DNA from: Plakobranchus ocellatus
Lineage: Eukaryota > Mollusca > Gastropoda > Plakobranchidae
Assembly (NCBI GenBank): GCA_019648995.1
Contig: BLXT01002641.1
Location: 698,087-762,086, forward strand
Length of the DNA: 64,000 nt
Direction: 5' to 3'
The notes beneath the pieces are model-generated. The model was given only the letters and a program-made list of their open reading frames with translations. It did no database searches and was not told the DNA's origin. Of the stretch, positions 50,301 to 61,725 are shown piece after piece (the stretch's first letter is position 1; every line of letters begins with the position of its first letter). The translations under genes were made by a program, and so were the position numbers.

Positions 50301-51583
50301 CTTGTAACTTTTTTGATTGGCTTTCTAGCACATAAAAAAATGCATTAAGTATAAAAATGAAAAAATGACTTTTAAAACACCTTTAGAGATTTTCTTGGAG
50401 GAATTGAAACTTCTTTATGCTTATATCTGTTCAACCGGAATTCAGACACATATGGGTCAACATTTCCTTATTTGTTTTGGTTTTTGTGTTTAACAAGTTC
50501 ACATTGAGGTGATCTCAGGCTTTCAGGCCCTCTGTCAACAGTGCCCAGCATATGACACAATTTTCAGAATCTATGATCCCGAATTCTGCAGCCCTCAGTA
50601 TCATTGCTATGTGAAGCCCATATAGCGATTATGAATCAAGGTGGAAATCTCAGAAAACCCCTTAGGTCTTCCTATTATTGTTACGTACCATAGGGGCAAT
50701 TTTCTGAGCGACAAAGCTTTTTTTTTCTTCTTTTTTTAATAGGTGCTGGAAAAATAATGGCATAACAAATGTCCAGATCGTAGGCGCCTTCCAAATATAG
50801 AAGTTCATGGCTATCGTGAAAACATTAATATGTGTAAAAATTCCACATCAAAAAAGGAGAATCGAGGAATCTAAGAATTGAGACCACAGCGTTTGGAATA
50901 GAGGCTTCAAATGAGAATCGCAGAAATTGAGACGCAATATTCAATTCTGTTGATCTCATTTGTGCTCTTAGCTGATGTTGCCGATATCTTGGCACCACTC
51001 ACATGAGTCCACTCTTTGAACTCTTTGAACATCTTTTGTGGTTATACAGCACATTTAACCATAGCATATACATAACATTATCTATGTCCACTCACATAGT
51101 TGCCAAGCTGTTGCCTGTCCAAGGGTCCTACAACTTGACCATAGCATTATATAAACATTTTATCATCTATGTACACTCACATAGTTGCCAAGCTGTTGCC
51201 TGTCCTAGGGTCCCACAACTTGACTGGTTGCTGGTTGTCCTTGCTCCCTGAGGCAAGAAGGGACTTTTGGGGATGCCAGTCAACACACCTCACATCCGCA
51301 CCATGCCCTACAATTGAATATTTTTTTTTAAATATCAATATAAAGACTGATCACTCACATTAAAACCTGATGTTTGCAATACAAAGTTTAGTGTGTAAAT
51401 TCTTTTGCCACAAGCTCTTAGAAGTCAAAAAGTATACGCAATTTTTTTTTTTTTAAATTATATTTTGAACTAGTGAATCTTAAATTTAGCAACCTTTGAC
51501 TCAAATGAAAACCCTCTTTATTTTAAAATTTATTTTTGTGCAAATAAAACACTTCCCATTTCATAAATGCATGGGAAGAGAGA

Positions 51584-51626
<43 letters not shown>

Positions 51627-54600
51627 GTATCATCTTCCTACATGTAAATCTAATTATATATTCTAAAGAAATATTTTTCTTTAATGTTTCCAGTACATGT
51701 GTAGTTTCCTGAGAAAACCTGCTCACTGCTTGTACTTATTGCTATTATTTTCAAAAGCACAATTTGGCCCATACACTATATTACAATCATAAACTAAAGA
51801 CTGCATTTAATTTCCAAGATTTAAATTTTGATATGATATATTCATCTAAACATGTAGGAAAGTCAATAATTTACAATGTGGCAAGGCCAAATGAAAAAAA
51901 AATTCTGTATTGTTTCCTTCCTCTTCCTCTTTTTGGATTATACAAAGCAATCATCATGCTCTTCACTAGCTGTTATCAGTCAACTTGATCTTGTTTTTGC
52001 CTAAAGCCTGTAAAAGATTTTCTCCAAGAATTGAGAGCACTACACCTCAAATTACTTAAGGGGAGCTTGTTACTTAAATTAAACAGTGTAGAAGCCTTAT
52101 GCTAGTCTACTAATTTCTCAAAAGGATTTAGGATATACCCCCTGTCATTTGTCAACAGATAACTATATAAGATTTTGCTGACATATTAAAGCATAATTAT
52201 GACATATACACAAGGTCTGATTTCAGAACCAGTGAAGACTAATACATGTAATTATAAGCTCAAAAGATTACACAACATAATACAACAGAAGAGGATTTTG
52301 AAAAGTTAACATTTCAACTACAAGCAAGGCGAGCACTTAAAAACTCTTTCATTTCCCTAAAATATTAAACAGGATGATTTTAGTCCTACCCATCAAAAGA
52401 CCGTTGATCATTTTTGGACCACTGTACAAGTCAAACTGAGGGTCTATTTTTTTTAAGTATGAGTTTATTATTTTTCATATCATTTCACTTGTTCAGTAAT
52501 TTGGGTTTTATTTCAAAGTAAAATTTGAAATCTGCGATGGCTGCAGCTCTGTTTTGGGTCAAGTAAATAATTCCTCCAAGAAGATCCAACAAAGACAGAA
52601 AGGAGAGAAAAAAAAAAAAAGGAAAGAAAATTATTTCTAGAGAGGAAAAAAAATCTCAGTGGAGAAAGACTCAACATATCAAGGCGTCTTAAAAAATAGG
52701 CATGATAAAACTGGAGGCATAAATTACACTGATGATGTTTTGCCTTCAGCCGTGACGAGGAATGATGCCCAGGCCAATCTGCTTCTGGTATAAAAAGGCA
52801 TCTTGAGAGAAAAGAGACATTTTTCTTCAGCTCTTTGCTAGGTCTTGAGCGCAAGGCATAGTAGGCTATGGCAAACGAAGGATAGTAATGCTGCTCTCAC
52901 AGCATAAGTCCATCAGGCGTAATTAGATCTATAAATTTCATCTATCAGTGAAACTTGCTTATATGAAAACTTTTGCTCTTATAATAAAGTGTCATTATAC
53001 ATATAGCAGAGGATGTCATTCCCAGAAAAGGGATTAAAGAAGATTTTTTTATTCAACTGAATAATAGGTAAAGGCTGGCAACACTAATCATTTTCAGATG
53101 CAACTTCCCCTTCAATGAGTGAGGTCTTATAAAACCAATGCATAATAATAATCATGTCTTTTTTATTAATTGACAAATGTATCATAGAGAATGTTTATCA
53201 AAGATCAAGTAATTGACAGGGATGGGAATGGAAAGAAATGTAAGCCTAATAAATATATCCAGTCAGTGGTCATTGACTGTGTTGTGCTTGGCTTGTTCAC
53301 GAAGGCACTATTATTCTTAGAAAGAATGCTGCCCCTCCTTGCCTCAGTGCATGTGAACTGGTTATGTTTTGCATTGTGAAATTTAAGGGCTATGGGGGGA
53401 AAAGGGTTACAGCAAGAAACTCAGCATTGTTAACTTTGATAGTAATATTAGACAATGCACCTACTGACCCAGATTTAGGTCTATTTTATGACAAGTCAAG
53501 TTTTTTCCTTGAGATCGTCAGATGCTTTTTGCTCCTCTCTTTATTTTATTTTCAGATTTCTTTTATTATTCTTTGATTATTGCTATAGCAATGGTTATCT
53601 TTATTCAAGTTGTTAAAAATGGGTAGCGCTGTACATGTATAAGCTTAAAAGATAAAGTAACTAGGAAAAAAAGTGATAATGAAAGTCAGTCGACAGTTCC
53701 TTCTGCTTTTGAAAATAATGGAAGATCAGAAGATTAAAACATGGCCCTATTCCTGATTAGATTAGTGAGATGAAAAAAAAAAAAAAAAAAGGCAAAGGAT
53801 ATAGTGACAGAATTTGAATTCATTTTGTATATTTGCATAAAGCGGCATGATATTCTTCAATGTTTTATGTTTTATATGTTTTTAAAGTTAAAAGGATGAG
53901 TCCATGTCCTCCAAGGCAGATTGCTGCTTCTCTCTTACCTATAACACAACCATAAGACAACCGACTCCATTGTTAAAAATAACAACATTGGCTTGCAGAA
54001 ATGAATATTGATGATTAACACTCAGCTTTGCTGAGAGACATGTTTGTAACATTTGTTTGGCTAACACTGCAAAAGCTGTAAAGCCACATGTGGCATATGC
54101 TTCCGGTGCCCAAGCAGTTTGATACAGATCAGTAAAATTAAGCTAGGCTTGGCCTGTGAAACTGGGCCCTCAGTGAGTACATGTACAAAGTCTGGCATGT
54201 AAAAAAAGAATGTCACCTTGATGTTAACAATGCATGATGATGCCTTCATAGTGAAAACCCTTAGGTAACACAAGTTGTTCACCTATAAAATTCAAGGATG
54301 GAAGGGATTGACAGTGTGGATTTAATGGTCCACATATGATAACAAAGATAAGAAAATGACAAGATGGCCCATGATTATATTTTCAACAGATAAGATCGTT
54401 TTAGCATTGTTTCATTAATTTTATTCCGAGTACACCACATTTCTGGATCACAAGCTCACTTAAACAGAGAATCACAGCTTCTTCCTAAATGATGCAGATT
54501 TGACACATTCTCAAAGGAATGACTTGCCATGACAGCTAATGGAGACTATGGATGATGGAACTTAGTGCTGAAAGTTTTGAACCAAGAAAAAGGGATCAGA

Positions 54601-57600
54601 AAAGAGCTGGTGGAGATGATACAGATGGAGCAGTCCAAGAGAACGATCATCTTGAAGAGGGATGTGAAAACATCCTATCCATAGAAATAGGCACTGCATG
54701 GCTGTTGTACAATCTGTTCATTAGCAGCAATTGATGTACTTTTTTTTTTACTTTTTAATTTCTCATTGAATTTGCTGCAGTTTTAGTTGGAGCAAACTGA
54801 AGGGGTAAGTTTACCAACTGATTTATCACTCTCCCCATTGCTTTGATCTATTTCCTCTGATAAATGTTACAGGCTAAACCAGACATTTAAAAGAGAGCTA
54901 AAAGCTGTGAAATATTTACAAAGCCTTCTTGTTAAAGCTTTGACTTGATCAACCAAACTAATGGGGGTTTCGATCATTTCATTTTTTACTTGTTTTAAGT
55001 GTGAGTGTGTGTCATAAAATCATCTGCAGGCCTTCCGAGGTGTCCATAATGAGCCAACTGCGGCATGCATGCTTTTTCACCTTCCTCTCACTCCTTTACT
55101 AAACACAAAAAATATGATTTTTATTCTAAATTTAGCCACTGAGGGACTCGCCTTCTGAGAATGATATGCCTTTTGTCGATGGTTCACATTTAGTCACTGG
55201 GTCTCCTGTGACACTTATGACTTAGCCACAGAGTTCCTTTGTGGGGGGGGAGGGGGGGTTGGCAGTATGTGACCAGTGTTCCAGTGATCGGCCAGTACAC
55301 CATTTTAGAATCGTGCTTTTCTTTTCTTTTGCAATATCATTTGAGTTTACTCTAGCTTTTGAGAGGAAATAACTCCCTGCATAATAAAACTGTAAGTAGA
55401 TGCCTGTTGGTCAGTAAAACTCTTTAAAGAAAGGTGTATCATGATGACCTCCGCATAATCTCTGCCATATAATTTTTGACAGGTAAGGGCTTGTCAAGCT
55501 CGACTAAGAAAGTAGTTCAGACCTGCCAACCCCAAATAGTTCTCACAGGAATAGTCACGTCTACTAACAGGAATATAGAAAATCTCACAGGAATATGTCA
55601 GTACACTTAAATGCGCATGGATAAACCTTACTAGTACTACACCTTAATTACAAACTCAACCATAGACATTCCATAACTTTAAAGTATAATATCAGAGGCT
55701 AATTAATGAATTTGGACTCTAAAAGGTTTAAAGAAAGTATCTTCCTACTTACTACCATTAGTCCAATAATATCACCATTTATCAAAAAACTTGAAGACCT
55801 ACAGGCTTAGGGTCTGGATGATGAATTTTTTTAAAGGTGCAATATAGTGAATAAAACTCAAAATCTAGCTCACACAATAAAGGTTCCATGGAAAAAGAAA
55901 ATTAATGTGAGACAGGTATACAGAATCTCAATAACGTTTAAAATTAAGACCTATTGTGTATTAAATAAAAAGAAAACATTGAGTTTTCCTTTGCTTTATT
56001 TGAAATGACTGAAATCTACAAAAGTCATGTCAGCCTACAATGTATTCAAGACTGTGAGGGCTAAGGCTTTAGACTGAAGCCTAAATTAAATCTCTAGGAC
56101 CACTATCAAATTTTGATTGTATATCAAGAAACAAAAGTAAGCGTGTCGCAAAATTACAAACAGTCCTGGATCTTGATATTATCTAGATCGAAAGAGAGAG
56201 AGAGAGAAAGAGATAGAGAGAGAGAGAAATAAAAAGAGAAAGAGAGAGAATTACTGAAAGACACTCACAGAGTGATAAAAGGAAAGACAGAGAAACAGAG
56301 AGAGAGAGAGAGATATATATAAAAAGAGAAAGAGAGAGAATTATTGAAAGACACTCACAGAGTGATAAAAGGAGAACAGAGAAAGAGAGAGAGAAGTACT
56401 GAAAGACACTCACAGAGTGATAAAAGGAGAAACAGAGAAAGAGAGAGAGAGAGAGAATTACTGAACTGTAAAAAAAAATTAGAAATATCTCTAAAAACAG
56501 TCTTGATTATTTCAATTTTTTAGTCTATACGTATGGTATACTGAAAAATTCAAAGTAATTAATTTACAACCAAATTTTTTGTTACAAGACTGTCCAATAT
56601 GCATTAAACTACAAATAGTTGCCAAGCAGCACATAATTTAAGACAGCTCTCAACACTTTTGATACCTTTTCAACAAAAAAAAATGATTATCTTTACAAGC
56701 TTTAAAACTTTTAACTTCTTAAACAAGAAAAATGCATTGACTGATTTAATCCCTTGAAATTGTTGCAGTTTCGATTCTACTTAAGCTTAAAGTGACACTG
56801 CTAAAGTCAAGGAAATATTCATGCCAAGAAACAAATAAGTTCAAGTACTCTGAAGATAGCACGTCAAATGTTTTAATATGAATCAGCAGTTATAAATTTA
56901 ACTTGGGATGAAAAATTTACATTGGTAGTTCTTTTTTTCCCAAAGCATTAACTGATTTTCTGCCTTTATTCCGACGAGTCTCAGCTCAGGTAAAGTGCTC
57001 TAATAAAGCTGTCACTGCATGTATAGGCCAATCATGCAGTATTTTTCAGAAGCATACTCCATAGCAATTAATTATATTTGGACAATGAAAAACTTCATAG
57101 CTAATACCCGCAGGACTGATGCCATGTTGTCACCTGAAAGACTGATCGGGTCAAATTGACTGTAGTAGTGTTGGACTGTAGACCACTGTAATTTGCCAGA
57201 AGATAGGCCTCCAGTTCATAAATGTGGCAATCAAAAATTTACATACAAACAATTAATGACAGCAACAATTCCAAGAACCATCTTGAAGTTAGCACTAACA
57301 CTAACAGCAGCAGCAGCAGTAGCAACAACAGCAAGAACACCACCAGTGACAAGCAATCCAGAAACCAAGGCATAATTGTCCTCTTCTGAATGCATCTAGA
57401 TGCCTTACAATTACATTGGCCATAGCCAAAAATTATAAAATTATAGTTTTTAAATGGAATGAATTTGCTCCTTGCATATATGATATAATGTTTAACCACT
57501 TTTCTTTGTTTTTGCACAATGTTTAAAGACCTATGAATGTGAGGCAAAGTAATTTTTTCCTTCGTCATTTGAGGTTACAAAGCTTTTCTTTTTATTCATT

Positions 57601-60600
57601 GAAGTGATTCCAATAATTTCCTGTGTTTTATTCTAGTAAAAAATTTTTTATCAGGATGGATAACAGTTGGATTGCAAGGATAACATGGTAAATCTTTTTA
57701 CGGTTTGTGTAAGTTAATGAAGTGTCTAAATCAGGGCTGGGAATGGCCAAGCTTATGAAATTTTACCATGAGCTATAACTCTTTGCTTAATATTTCTTTT
57801 TTTTTAATTGTGCATAAAAATGATAATGATGAGCAGACAACGTTGCTGCCTAATAAATGACTTGTATTTTTTTGTTTGTTTCATCCATAAAAAAGGATCT
57901 AACAACAGGTTTTTGCTATTAAAAATAACAAAATTTAACATGGTGAGAAAAGAGTCTGTTGATCATGATAGATCTTTTTATCTCTTTCTTTTGCTATCTC
58001 ATTCTTATACAGCTGTACATTATTGCATTTTTTCTTCTAAAAGTTGTCTTATGCTGAGGTTAATTCATAAAAGCAATTTACATGCGAGTACAAATTCGCG
58101 ATAGATTTCAGCACCCTCAATTTACAAAGAGCAATTTTGTTCTGTAGAAAAACATCCCTCCACTATTAACTCAGGTTTGGGATGCAAACTGTTATAATTT
58201 TTTTAGTAGGTTGGCTTATTGTTATACAGTGTAGAGTAAAGGGAATTGAAATGACACAGAGGCATTTGTAACACCCCCAGTATTAGTCAATAATTAAAAT
58301 AACTTTTATTTTTTTCATGGATACGCAGGGTTGAATCTAATTTCAAGTCTTTCAAAACATCCCACCTAAATAATGGTGTCATTCAAGTTTGCATCTGCCA
58401 GTCTTACTACGATACAATTCTTCGCCAATCCTTTTTTCCTTCCTTTAATTTTATCTTGTAAGCTTGAACGCCTGTGGCTACTCTGGAGGCAAATTTACAG
58501 CAGAAACAAATTTGAAAGTAAAACAAATCGTGTGTAGTCTTCATTAACCTAAAGGCGTTAAATTCAAATGAGATTTTCAATCCATAATGCAACTGACTGA
58601 ACTCTGTGAGGCCTACCTCTCAATATTCTCTCCTCATGGCATCTCATAAAATCCCAAACCCGAACAGTTCCATCATCAGAGCAAGAAGCAAATTTTGAAT
58701 CCGTAGGACAAAAACTGGCCAAGAAGAAATAAATAACAAACGCAATTCATCCACTTTCTGAAAAAAAGAATTTATTATCAGGCAATGACATCTGAATTAT
58801 AAATTATGTATACGTACAAAAATGTATATGGTTTAGACAAAAAAAAAAACAAGAGTATCATGTTAGAAAATCAATAATAATAATTCTCAAACATCCACAT
58901 ATTTATTAATAAAGACTGTTCATGGTTTCACTGTATCAACGCTTACAAACAAAAAAATCAATTCAGCCTGCCTGTATTTTTCGATATATTTGCAATCTGA
59001 ACTGTGTAATTTCCTAATCTAATAGTTGATATAACCACAGAAGAGAAAATTTATGCCGGTATGTTGGAAAATATTGTGAGATTATCTTTACAGCTCTTTA
59101 TGCCTAAAAAACATTTAGTAAAAAATGTTAAAGATGATTTGAAGACAAGAAGTCTCAAGAAGTTTGATGCTATACTTTAAATGTCCAAAAGAGCAGATTA
59201 ATGTCACGTTCAGAAGCTACTTAAAGGAATCCACTAAAATAGTAAAGTCGAACACTCCAAATCCCATTCCTGGTATAGAGCGAAAAAATTCAGAGATGGG
59301 CACAACTACCCTCAAAAAATCCTGAGGTAGTCGTATGTATGTATATACATAGACACAATATATATATATATGGTCAGTTGGAAAAAAATCCGGAATTCAG
59401 AAAAAATCCTGAGAATGCCCATCTCTGAAAATAGAAAGTTTGTAACACTGCTGTAATAATACTAAGCAGGGCGGTGTCTTCTGAAGCTGAAATGTAACCA
59501 TGAAAAAAAGGTCACAAGTTGTAAATTGCTATCCTGAAAAATGACAAGACCTACAACATCAAGGTGACTGTGCAAGGCACACTGCATCACATATTAAGTG
59601 AACTCTGCTCAATTCAAAGCACTTTTGAAAACTTACTCAAGAAAGAGAGGTTGCAATTTAATTTTTGCGATTTAAACAAAAACAAGGTTTGGAAAAGGAG
59701 GATATTTTAAATATATAATAGGGTTGTGTAACAGTTTTAAACACTATGGCCTTTACAACACTGAATTTACTCGTGTTTCTGTTACAATGCCTCATTGGGA
59801 GACCCACTCAATTTAACACAAGTAACAATATATTTTGAGTCTGCCCTTATAAATTCATTCAAGTCCATCACGCATAGATTAGGTTTATAATTTATAGGTC
59901 AAGTGCAGCAGCCCTTCGTCTCATCCCAAAAATTGTCCTGCTATTACTAAAATTAGTCAATGACTAAAAGGTTTCATATGAGCTGTTTCTTCATTCCTTT
60001 ATTTCTCCTGACTGCATACAGTACTACAATATGAACATCCATTCACTGCTCACAAAGTTTTCTGTCCCCAACCTCCGACACAGCATTCACCCTTGTCCCA
60101 AGCTTCTTCAACCAAGCTCAACGGTTTTGTTGAACAGGCGCACTGTATATCAAAGAAAACGTTGCTAACACTGCCCACTCAACTTTTGAGGACTTGATAT
60201 AGAATCAACTGGAACTTAAAGAGCTTCCAAAAATAAAAAAAACCTCTAAAGTCTCAGTTCCTGATAAATTTTTTTAATTCATTGGGACGAGCCATATGAC
60301 TTTGGTTTAAAAGAAATGTTGTGTAAAGTATCTTTTATGCATAAAAAGAGGAATTTGATTAAATAAATCAGAGAAAAATCAAATAAATCAGTTTTATGTC
60401 TTTTGTCATGAACGATTTTACAATTAAGATAAAAACATCACGAAAAATAGTTTTTTTAATTTGCATAAATTTTTTTTCCACAAAAAAGAATGAACTTGCA
60501 TCTACTTTGAAGAAGAAAAAAAATGTGAATTGTGATCAAAGTGATGCAGTATAGCAAGTTTTGTTGGTGGCAGCTTTTGTTTACAAGGCTTTAGTGATTG

Positions 60601-61224
60601 TAAGGCAAAGTAATGCAAGAGGCAAACTGCCTAATATTTTGAGGAGTGTATATTAATCACACATTGCACACATTCATACACCCTGGGGATATTCATGTTG
60701 CAGTTCCTCCGCCTTTATGGCTTCAGATCTGAGTTATTTATTTTACTTTCTCTATTTCTTTTGAAAATACTTAACACTCAACCCACATGAACACTCACAT
60801 TTAAATAAATAATAAACTCAACAACCTCAGCCTTTATGGCTTTAGTCACTGAAAACTTGTTTTTAATTATTGAGCACTTATAAAATATCACAGTTATATC
60901 AAAGTAAAAAAAAAAAAAAAAAATGTGAGCAAATACTACAAAATTACATAAAACGATATCAAAATTAAAAATTGTTAAAATTGAAAGACTTAAGGTAAGG
61001 AAAGTTATTTTAAAGTGTAGAAAACAAGGCTAATTAAATACAGGCCGTGTAGGGAGCGGTTTCCCTTCCCACCTGATGCTTCGGATTGGCTCCTTGTGTG
61101 CTTGAAACATCTTCACATTGTTCATATTGGATTGCCAGTATTTGATGTAGCCAGCATGATCTGCCGTCACCATCCAACCATCAGAATGACTCCACCTCAT
61201 GGCTCGTACTGCTGTCTCATGGGC
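37570..61224 (-). CDS. WDR33: WDR33, pre-mRNA 3'-end processing protein (CPSF subunit), N-terminus outside window
   Basis: Ten exons, reading down the minus strand: 61224-61073, 58714-58617, 51307-51181, 50207-50053, 49060-48871, 47817-47717, 47219-47149, 46425-45090, 43413-43360 and 38306-37570. They total 3021 nt, 1006 residues plus stop, and every phase is consistent. In the family, WDR33 with CPSF30 binds AAUAAA and anchors cleavage and polyadenylation in the nucleus. Stretches nearly identical to human WDR33 include [60 protein letters not shown] and WSLAWHP.GHIL.SGSNDH. These cover WD repeats 2-7. A Gly-Pro-Gln collagen-like region and an RGG tail follow. About 158 residues, including the N-terminal lysine/arginine motif that contacts RNA in the human protein, must lie upstream of 64000. 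Expected full length is about 1165 residues against 1336 in human. Confidence 0.97.
38307..40800. other. Last WDR33 intron, 3' part
   Basis: AT-rich. Short related phrases (CCAGAATTA, GGACATGGTGATTT) recur at 39690-40030, but no clear array or gene. Confidence 0.5.
40840..41520. repeat. Degenerate tandem array, unit about 60-75 bp, split by a SINE
   Basis: Units of the form GCCAGCCAAGAACTGACTAC, ACAAGAATTCATGGATCAAG and TACTGGCACTcAAGAAT recur at about 40912, 40987, 41047 and 41107, then again at 41281, 41342 and 41493 after the SINE. Divergence among units is high, so the array is old. Confidence 0.65.
41151..41264 (-). mobile_element. SINE, copy 2
   Basis: On the minus strand it matches the SINE at 17693 nearly throughout: GTCGGTGAACAGTGGCTTGT, ATCTGCAGGGACCCTTCTGT and GCGGGTTTGAGCCCC (B box). 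The tail is CTTTAAAGCCTGAGGTCATC. No clear target-site duplication. Confidence 0.75.
42129..42220. repeat. GA-rich microsatellite
   Basis: Interrupted (GA)n with AAAG variants. Confidence 0.9.
43360..43413 (-). CDS. WDR33: WDR33 54-nt exon
   Basis: The acceptor AATTACAG precedes CGAGTG; the donor A|GTAAGT is strong. It encodes [18 protein letters not shown], acidic then basic. Entry and exit phases both fit. Being a multiple of three, it could be skipped without a frameshift. Confidence 0.82.
43690..43812 (+). mobile_element. SINE, copy 3, strongly diverged
   Basis: It ends GGCTTGACAGAAGGCCTGAG then ATTACCTTATTGTTGT, the family tail. The B-box region (GGCCTGAGCCCC) is recognisable; the front is uncertain. 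Confidence 0.5.
43860..44300 (-). pseudogene. LINE ORF2 remnant (RT thumb/connector region)
   Basis: The minus strand reads [46 protein letters not shown] and [13 protein letters not shown] in order. This corresponds to the FKYLGS, IEPILMYGCE.WT and MLRIPWT blocks of RTE/CR1-type LINEs. It has many stops and frame changes. Confidence 0.6.
45090..46425 (-). CDS. WDR33: WDR33 large exon: collagen-like Gly-Pro-Gln region
   Basis: A 1336-nt exon of about 445 residues. It begins [19 protein letters not shown] (human MTIPGLDWGMEE), continues [16 protein letters not shown] (human KVPYAKPIPAQFQQAW), then a polyGln stretch. A long run of GPPQG, GGPPQ and MGPP units follows, the collagen-like domain typical of WDR33. 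Frame requires the second AG of CAGAG at the acceptor. The donor is TCGAG|GTAGAC at 45089. Reading past it gives a stop within about 65 nt. Confidence 0.93.
47149..47219 (-). CDS. WDR33: WDR33 exon: short linker with PGMG motif
   Basis: The acceptor TATTTTAG precedes CGGAAGC; the donor ACAG|GTCAAA. It encodes [20 protein letters not shown] and EHLQ, equivalent to the human SLAVIPGMGIPEQL linker. Ends on a codon boundary. Confidence 0.88.
47717..47817 (-). CDS. WDR33: WDR33 exon: end of the propeller and linker
   Basis: The acceptor TTTGAAG precedes AAAATTTTGG; the donor TCAG|GTTTCT is weak. It encodes [19 protein letters not shown], then [14 protein letters not shown], matching human [19 protein letters not shown]. 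Confidence 0.93.
48547..48694. other. CT microsatellite followed by a 119-base assembly gap
   Basis: The (CT)n run (48553-48575) collapses into N at 48576-48694, inside a WDR33 intron. The phases of the flanking exons match, so no exon needs to be in the gap. Confidence 0.9.
48871..49060 (-). CDS. WDR33: WDR33 exon: WD repeats 6-7
   Basis: The acceptor GTGACAG precedes CAATAGG; the donor CAC|GTAAGT. It encodes [20 protein letters not shown], the [18 protein letters not shown] segment and [20 protein letters not shown]. It lies about 180 bp from the 119-base gap, but the phase into the next exon is unbroken, so no coding sequence needs to be missing there. Confidence 0.95.
50053..50207 (-). 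CDS. WDR33: WDR33 exon: WD repeat 5
   Basis: The acceptor GTTTTCAG ends at 50208; the donor ACAG|GTAAAA. It encodes [19 protein letters not shown], then [20 protein letters not shown] and [12 protein letters not shown], almost identical to human. Confidence 0.95.
50503..50550 (-). mobile_element. SINE, copy 4, tail fragment
   Basis: The minus strand reads TTGACAGAGGGCCTGAAAGC then CTGAGATCACCT, the SINE tail. The rest is not recognisable. Confidence 0.55.
51058..51221. repeat. 85-bp tandem duplication including the WDR33 exon end and donor
   Basis: The segment ACTCACATAGTTGCCAAGCT and onward to CCACAACTTGACCATAGCAT is present twice, offset by 85 bp (second donor at 51095-51094). The intronic copy has an in-frame TAG and no acceptor, so it is not an exon. 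Confidence 0.85.
51181..51307 (-). CDS. WDR33: WDR33 exon: WD repeat 4
   Basis: The acceptor AATTGTAG precedes GGCATGG; the donor AT|GTGAGT is at 51180-51179. It encodes [20 protein letters not shown], then [20 protein letters not shown] and AT. Its last ~40 nt and the 5' splice site are duplicated 85 bp further into the intron (see repeat at 51058-51221). Confidence 0.94.
51308..53039. other. WDR33 intron, AG microsatellite at 51578-51624
   Basis: AT-rich, with an (AG)n run; no coding frame. Confidence 0.6.
53040..53640. repeat. Interspersed repeat, copy 2
   Basis: Matches 17400-18100 in block order and orientation but lacks the SINE, so it shows the pre-insertion structure. Confidence 0.55.
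56187..56460. repeat. GA-rich minisatellite with a unique core
   Basis: (AG)n runs alternate with TACTGAAAGACACTCACAGA and GTGATAAAAGG at about 56252, 56342 and 56397, spaced 90 and 55 bp. Confidence 0.8.
56461..58616. other. WDR33 intron, no gene seen
   Basis: Short AGC runs at about 57305 and several chance open frames; nothing with family resemblance. Confidence 0.55.
58617..58714 (-). CDS. WDR33: WDR33 exon: WD repeat 3
   Basis: The acceptor GGCCAG precedes TTTTTGTCC; the donor is GAG|GTAGGC. It takes a two-base carry (Ser) and encodes [19 protein letters not shown], then [13 protein letters not shown], very close to human WDR33. It has no long open frame, so it was found by homology and phase. 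Confidence 0.94.
59291..59427. mobile_element. 137-bp hAT-like MITE
   Basis: The ends are CAGAGATGGGCA and its inverse TGCCCATCTCTG, of the CAGnGnTGGGCA type common in hAT elements. AAATCCTGAG-like phrases lie just inside both ends. An 8-bp target duplication is not clean. Confidence 0.5.
61073..61224 (-). CDS. WDR33: WDR33 exon: WD repeat 2
   Basis: The acceptor TTTCAG precedes GCCCATGAG; the donor is AG|GTGGGA. It encodes [18 protein letters not shown], then [17 protein letters not shown] and [10 protein letters not shown]. This is the first WDR33 exon visible; it corresponds to about residue 159 onward in human. Confidence 0.95.
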
Positions 61225-61570
61225 CTGAAATTTCAAAATATAAAAATGACATGATATAATAGAGAAAAAAGGAAACTGAATTCAATGAACATATGACAAT
61301 AAAAAAAAAAAGACTAAAGGATCACAAAAAACTCTTTTCCATTTCTTATAAATTTGTAGAAAAAAAAATACATGTATACATTTAGAAAACATGGTATGGT
61401 TCTTAGACCAGGAAATAAAACTCTTATAATATTGTACTAAATTAAAGCATTTATGGGGGCAGTTCTTTCCTATTTTTCCCCAGGAAAATGTAGAATAGGA
61501 TGAGTTCCAGACCTGCCAATCTGAACAATCCTGCTCCTTTAATTTCAGGATTTTCAGACCATTTCAGAAA

Positions 61571-61725
61571 TACAGTGCAACACGTTTAAACCAAAATTCT
61601 AGGAAGTACGATTTCTATTTTGGTTTAAGCATAGCACATTAAATAAGTACAGTGGAACACGTTTAAACCGAAATACTAGAGAATATGATTTCTATTTTGG
61701 TTTAAGCATAGTGCATTAATTAAGT
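61571..61725. repeat. Two tandem 77-bp pogo-like MITE pieces
   Basis: TACAGTGnAACACGTTTAAA at 61571 and 61648; each is followed by GATTTCTATTTTGGTTTAAG. Within each copy GTTTAAACC and GGTTTAAGC form an inverted pair. A similar start lies at about 12086. Confidence 0.6.

Noticed and set aside
51096-51140. Possible extra WDR33 exon from the duplicated segment
   Set aside because: It carries an in-frame TAG and has no acceptor; only the donor side was duplicated.
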